A DNA stretch of 64,000 nt. It comes from Acanthococcus lagerstroemiae (Eukaryota > Arthropoda > Insecta > Hemiptera > Eriococcidae). The notes under the pieces were generated by a model. It had not been told where the DNA came from. It ran no database searches and saw nothing but the letters and a program-made list of their open reading frames with translations. Where the stretch lies: the NCBI GenBank assembly GCA_031841125.1, contig CM063111.1, positions 53,939,535-54,003,534 of the forward strand. The letters are read 5' to 3'. Position numbers and translations under genes: made by a program. Below are positions 62,401 through 64,000 of this stretch, piece by piece; position 1 is the stretch's first letter, and each line of letters opens with the position of its first letter.

Positions 62401-63229
62401 CTGCTAGAAGGAAGAGTGGAAGGAAAGAATTGGGTAGGTCGGCAAAAATTCCAGTATGTTCAACAGATAATCAAGAATGTCAAATGTAAGTATAAGAGCT
62501 CGCTCAAAATAGGGAGAAATGGAGAGCTGCATCAAACCGGTCGGAAGACTGATAACCTTATCATCATCATTATCAGGTATTTCTGAACATAAGTATGGTA
62601 ATTCTTCAGGAAGTGGGCAGGAGTATAATATTTCACCGCTGCTGTACTGAAACACCAGGTCCTTGATAAAGAACTCAAGAAATTCGCTTCAAGGTACCTC
62701 TTCATGAACATTTCAGAACGCATTTAGGGTACCTCCTTCTAGTTCACAACAACGGTGTTTCTTGCTTTAGAAGTTAATTACGTGTACTACAAACTGTAAT
62801 CGCCCCTAGCACCATGGTACTCACCTCGAGGTTAGCGAACTTCTGCGCCTTATAGCACGCATTCTCGGCGTTGATCAGCTTGGTCAGCAGGAATTCGCGA
62901 AACTCGGTACCGTGTCGGAAAATCGGTGGATTCGGCAACGAAGGCCCGAAGAAGGGAACATCGTCTCTGGCCGTCACGCTCACCTTATACCTGCGAACAC
63001 GGAAACGAAGTATTATTGCTACGATCCAAAAGTCAAAATTGCGGGGTCTCTAAAGCTTTTCAAACAGACGTGCAGCGGCTCGCGGCAACGAATTCAACGA
63101 ACCTCGTATTTGGCGTATTCGGGTCGATGACTTGGACGACGATAAATGCGTGGAGGAAATGCGACGCAATCATGTCTGGTGAAAAGGGGGTGTTTTCCTC
63201 CTGAAATACGATCGCCACGATATCGTTAC
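52279..63229 (-). CDS. RAP1GAP/Rapgap1: Rap1 GTPase-activating protein, C-terminal six exons (5' part off the window)
   Basis: Rap1GAP speeds GTP hydrolysis by the small GTPase Rap1 with an Asn thumb. Six exons join in phase: 63103-63229, 62825-62990, 61794-62069, 58764-58864, 53203-53434 and 52279-52428, with the stop at 52279-52281 (1052 nt). The first visible exon starts at the Gly-Asn-Asp turn that holds the catalytic Asn (codon 63225-63227), followed by [20 protein letters not shown]. The next encodes [19 protein letters not shown] and [20 protein letters not shown]. These are near-identical to the family. The tail has a Ser/Pro-rich exon ([13 protein letters not shown]), then [15 protein letters not shown] and a leucine-rich coiled coil. 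The N-terminal half, including any GoLoco motif, is off the right edge. Confidence 0.93.
52807..53107. mobile_element. hAT-type miniature element (301 bp) with intact target duplication
   Basis: The ends are CACACACGGACTGGCT and, inverted, ATATACGGACTGGCT, with TTCCCGG and GCGCCC words inside each end. GCTTCTCTC occurs immediately on both sides (52798-52806 and 53108-53116), giving a perfect duplication of at least 8 bp. It lies in the last intron of Rap1GAP. Confidence 0.75.
53435..54203. other. Rap1GAP intron, left part: nothing assigned
   Basis: It contains one isolated ATTTCATGAAAT palindrome near 53575, like those in the Ginger-like termini, and a plus-strand open frame (53584-53853) that I cannot relate to any family. 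Confidence 0.4.
54204..56484. mobile_element. Giant palindromic miniature element (2281 bp) flanked by TA
   Basis: The ends are CAGGGTTAGTTGGTTTTC on the left and, inverted, CAGGGTTGGTCGGTTTTC on the right, each bordered by TA (54202-54203 and 56485-56486). Pairing does not stop at the ends: 54440-54610 matches the complement of 56070-56230 nearly base for base, and 54735-54850 pairs with about 55660-55797. The arms are therefore about 1 kb each, with a less clear centre near 55.3 kb. Both arms are written in degenerate ~60-bp units containing GAATTTCATCGGAAAT. There is no transposase. The TA flanks suggest Tc1/mariner-type mobilisation. Confidence 0.8.
56485..58763. other. Rap1GAP intron, right part: AT-rich, no gene seen
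   Basis: Long T- and A-rich stretches with simple-sequence runs. No exon, terminal repeat or RNA gene could be supported. Confidence 0.5.
59490..61210 (+). mobile_element. RTE-like LINE fragment, split by a hAT element
   Basis: The left part (59490-60171) begins at reverse transcriptase motif 3 ([10 protein letters not shown]) and continues with [20 protein letters not shown] and [18 protein letters not shown]. The catalytic Asp pair has become Gly-Asp. A frameshift near 59810 leads to [15 protein letters not shown] and [11 protein letters not shown]. The right part (60826-61210) resumes with [20 protein letters not shown] and ends [17 protein letters not shown]. It is 5'-truncated and dead. 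Confidence 0.82.
60180..60817. mobile_element. hAT-type miniature element (638 bp) inserted in the LINE
   Basis: The ends are CAGGGCTGGCAGGTAAAAT and, inverted, CAGGGTTGGCGTTTTAC. CTTGGACC is repeated exactly on both sides (60172-60179 and 60818-60825), a perfect 8-bp target duplication. Removing the insert restores the LINE text across the joint. The TGTAAAATG words near both ends form longer imperfect inverted repeats. It is non-coding. Confidence 0.9.
62320..62590 (+). mobile_element. 3' end of a LINE (RTE/endonuclease-RT type)
   Basis: The frame gives [36 protein letters not shown] and QQIIKNVKC, the usual C-terminal text of this group, ending in an ATC-rich microsatellite tail near 62570. 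It is strongly 5'-truncated and lies in a Rap1GAP intron. Confidence 0.78.
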
Positions 63230-64000
63230 CTGCAACAATAAAATTCGTATGATTCGAGCAACTGGATGAGCGAAAATAAATAATAACTAAAGAGCTTCAT
63301 CATGTGGCCAAATCGTTGAAAGTCTCTTCGCTTTATGCTGGCCCCTTGTTTAGTGCTAGGCACCTCTCTTCCTACTCGTCTATCTGCCTGCCTCGTAATC
63401 ACGTCCTTCGTATGTCTGCGAGGATGTACTAAGGCTACGACTGAGAGAGAGGGCGGAGGAAAAATAAACATAAATGTTCTTCAATGATCCAACAAGAACA
63501 GTACGCACTTTCAAAGTGTTGTCTTGATGATCCGACTTTACCGACTCGTTCTCCAATTAGCGAGATCAAGAAGCAAACCAAAATGTGTTCCAAAGATGCC
63601 AAAGAAATTATCACGGCGCTTTAGTGCCTGCCCTTAATACTGAGGGGCTTACAGAAGTCGGAAGTTCATGTGACAAAAACGTTATTAAGTTGGATGATTC
63701 GCGAAGCTCCTTCAGTATTCAGAATTGGCAAAAAACAAAACTATGTGACTTTTTATTGAATTTTCAATAAACGATGCACTGTCATCCTTCAAGATATCCA
63801 AAACACGAAATACTGTGACCATGAGAAAATTTTTAGTTCTTGAACTAGGCAGCCATAGGACAAGACCATATTGATGAAGACATACATAAAATGCCTAAGT
63901 GACATTTTACTAATTTTTCAGCAGAGCAATTTGAAAATTTAACCTAATACGATACACTCAACACATTTGAGTACTGCTGCCTGGAGTAAGGAGGCCCTGG
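63230..64000. other. Rap1GAP intron at the right edge: nothing assigned
   Basis: The preceding Rap1GAP exon lies beyond the window. I saw no exon, repeat border or RNA gene here. Confidence 0.5.

Noticed and set aside
1..64000. CRISPR arrays, bacterial operons, tRNA or rRNA genes
   Set aside because: None could be seen; the direct repeats present are eukaryotic minisatellites or transposon parts, and no tRNA cloverleaf or rRNA core was recognised by eye.

Overview
The window is nuclear DNA of an animal, most likely an arthropod and probably an insect. It is AT-rich, its genes are split into many short exons by GT-AG introns, and the introns and spacers are packed with eukaryotic transposons (hAT, Tc1/mariner-like, Ginger-like, Helitron, LINEs). 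There is no operon, bacterial ribosome-binding-site pattern or CRISPR array. The species cannot be named from sequence alone.

Layout. (1) Positions 155-43465, minus strand: an axonemal outer-arm dynein heavy chain of the beta type (DNAH9/11/17; Drosophila Dhc93AB). I could follow 44 exons with consistent splice phases from the start codon at 43465 to the end of AAA3 in the exon at 155-343. That is about 2590 codons without a stop or frameshift. AAA4 to AAA6, the microtubule-binding stalk and the C-terminus lie off the left edge. (2) 45632-46942, minus: a small spliced gene I do not recognise (three exons, in phase). (3) 48958-50474, plus: another small spliced gene I do not recognise. (4) 52279-63229, minus: the last six exons of a Rap1 GTPase-activating protein (RAP1GAP / Rapgap1), entering from the right edge with the catalytic Asn-thumb region and ending in a conserved coiled-coil tail.

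The two recognised genes belong to different processes. The dynein drives ciliary or flagellar beating, and its intact frame implies that the organism still makes motile axonemes. Rap1GAP switches off Rap1 signalling. Nothing in the sequence suggests they work together.

Mobile DNA. Introns hold most of the interest: a non-autonomous Helitron built of purine-rich ~240-bp repeats (6172-8153); a Ginger-like integrase transposon with a broken gene that still carries its own intron (2750-4235); several hAT-type miniature elements with 8-bp target duplications; a hAT element with a TA-flanked miniature element inside it (40202-41223); a 2.28-kb palindrome bounded by TA (54204-56484); and a three-level nest in which a Ginger-like terminal-repeat pair encloses an RTE-like LINE that is itself split by a hAT element (58971-61492). 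Other LINE remains are at 23.8-25.9 kb, 28.99-29.82 kb, 44.7-45.5 kb and 62.3-62.6 kb.
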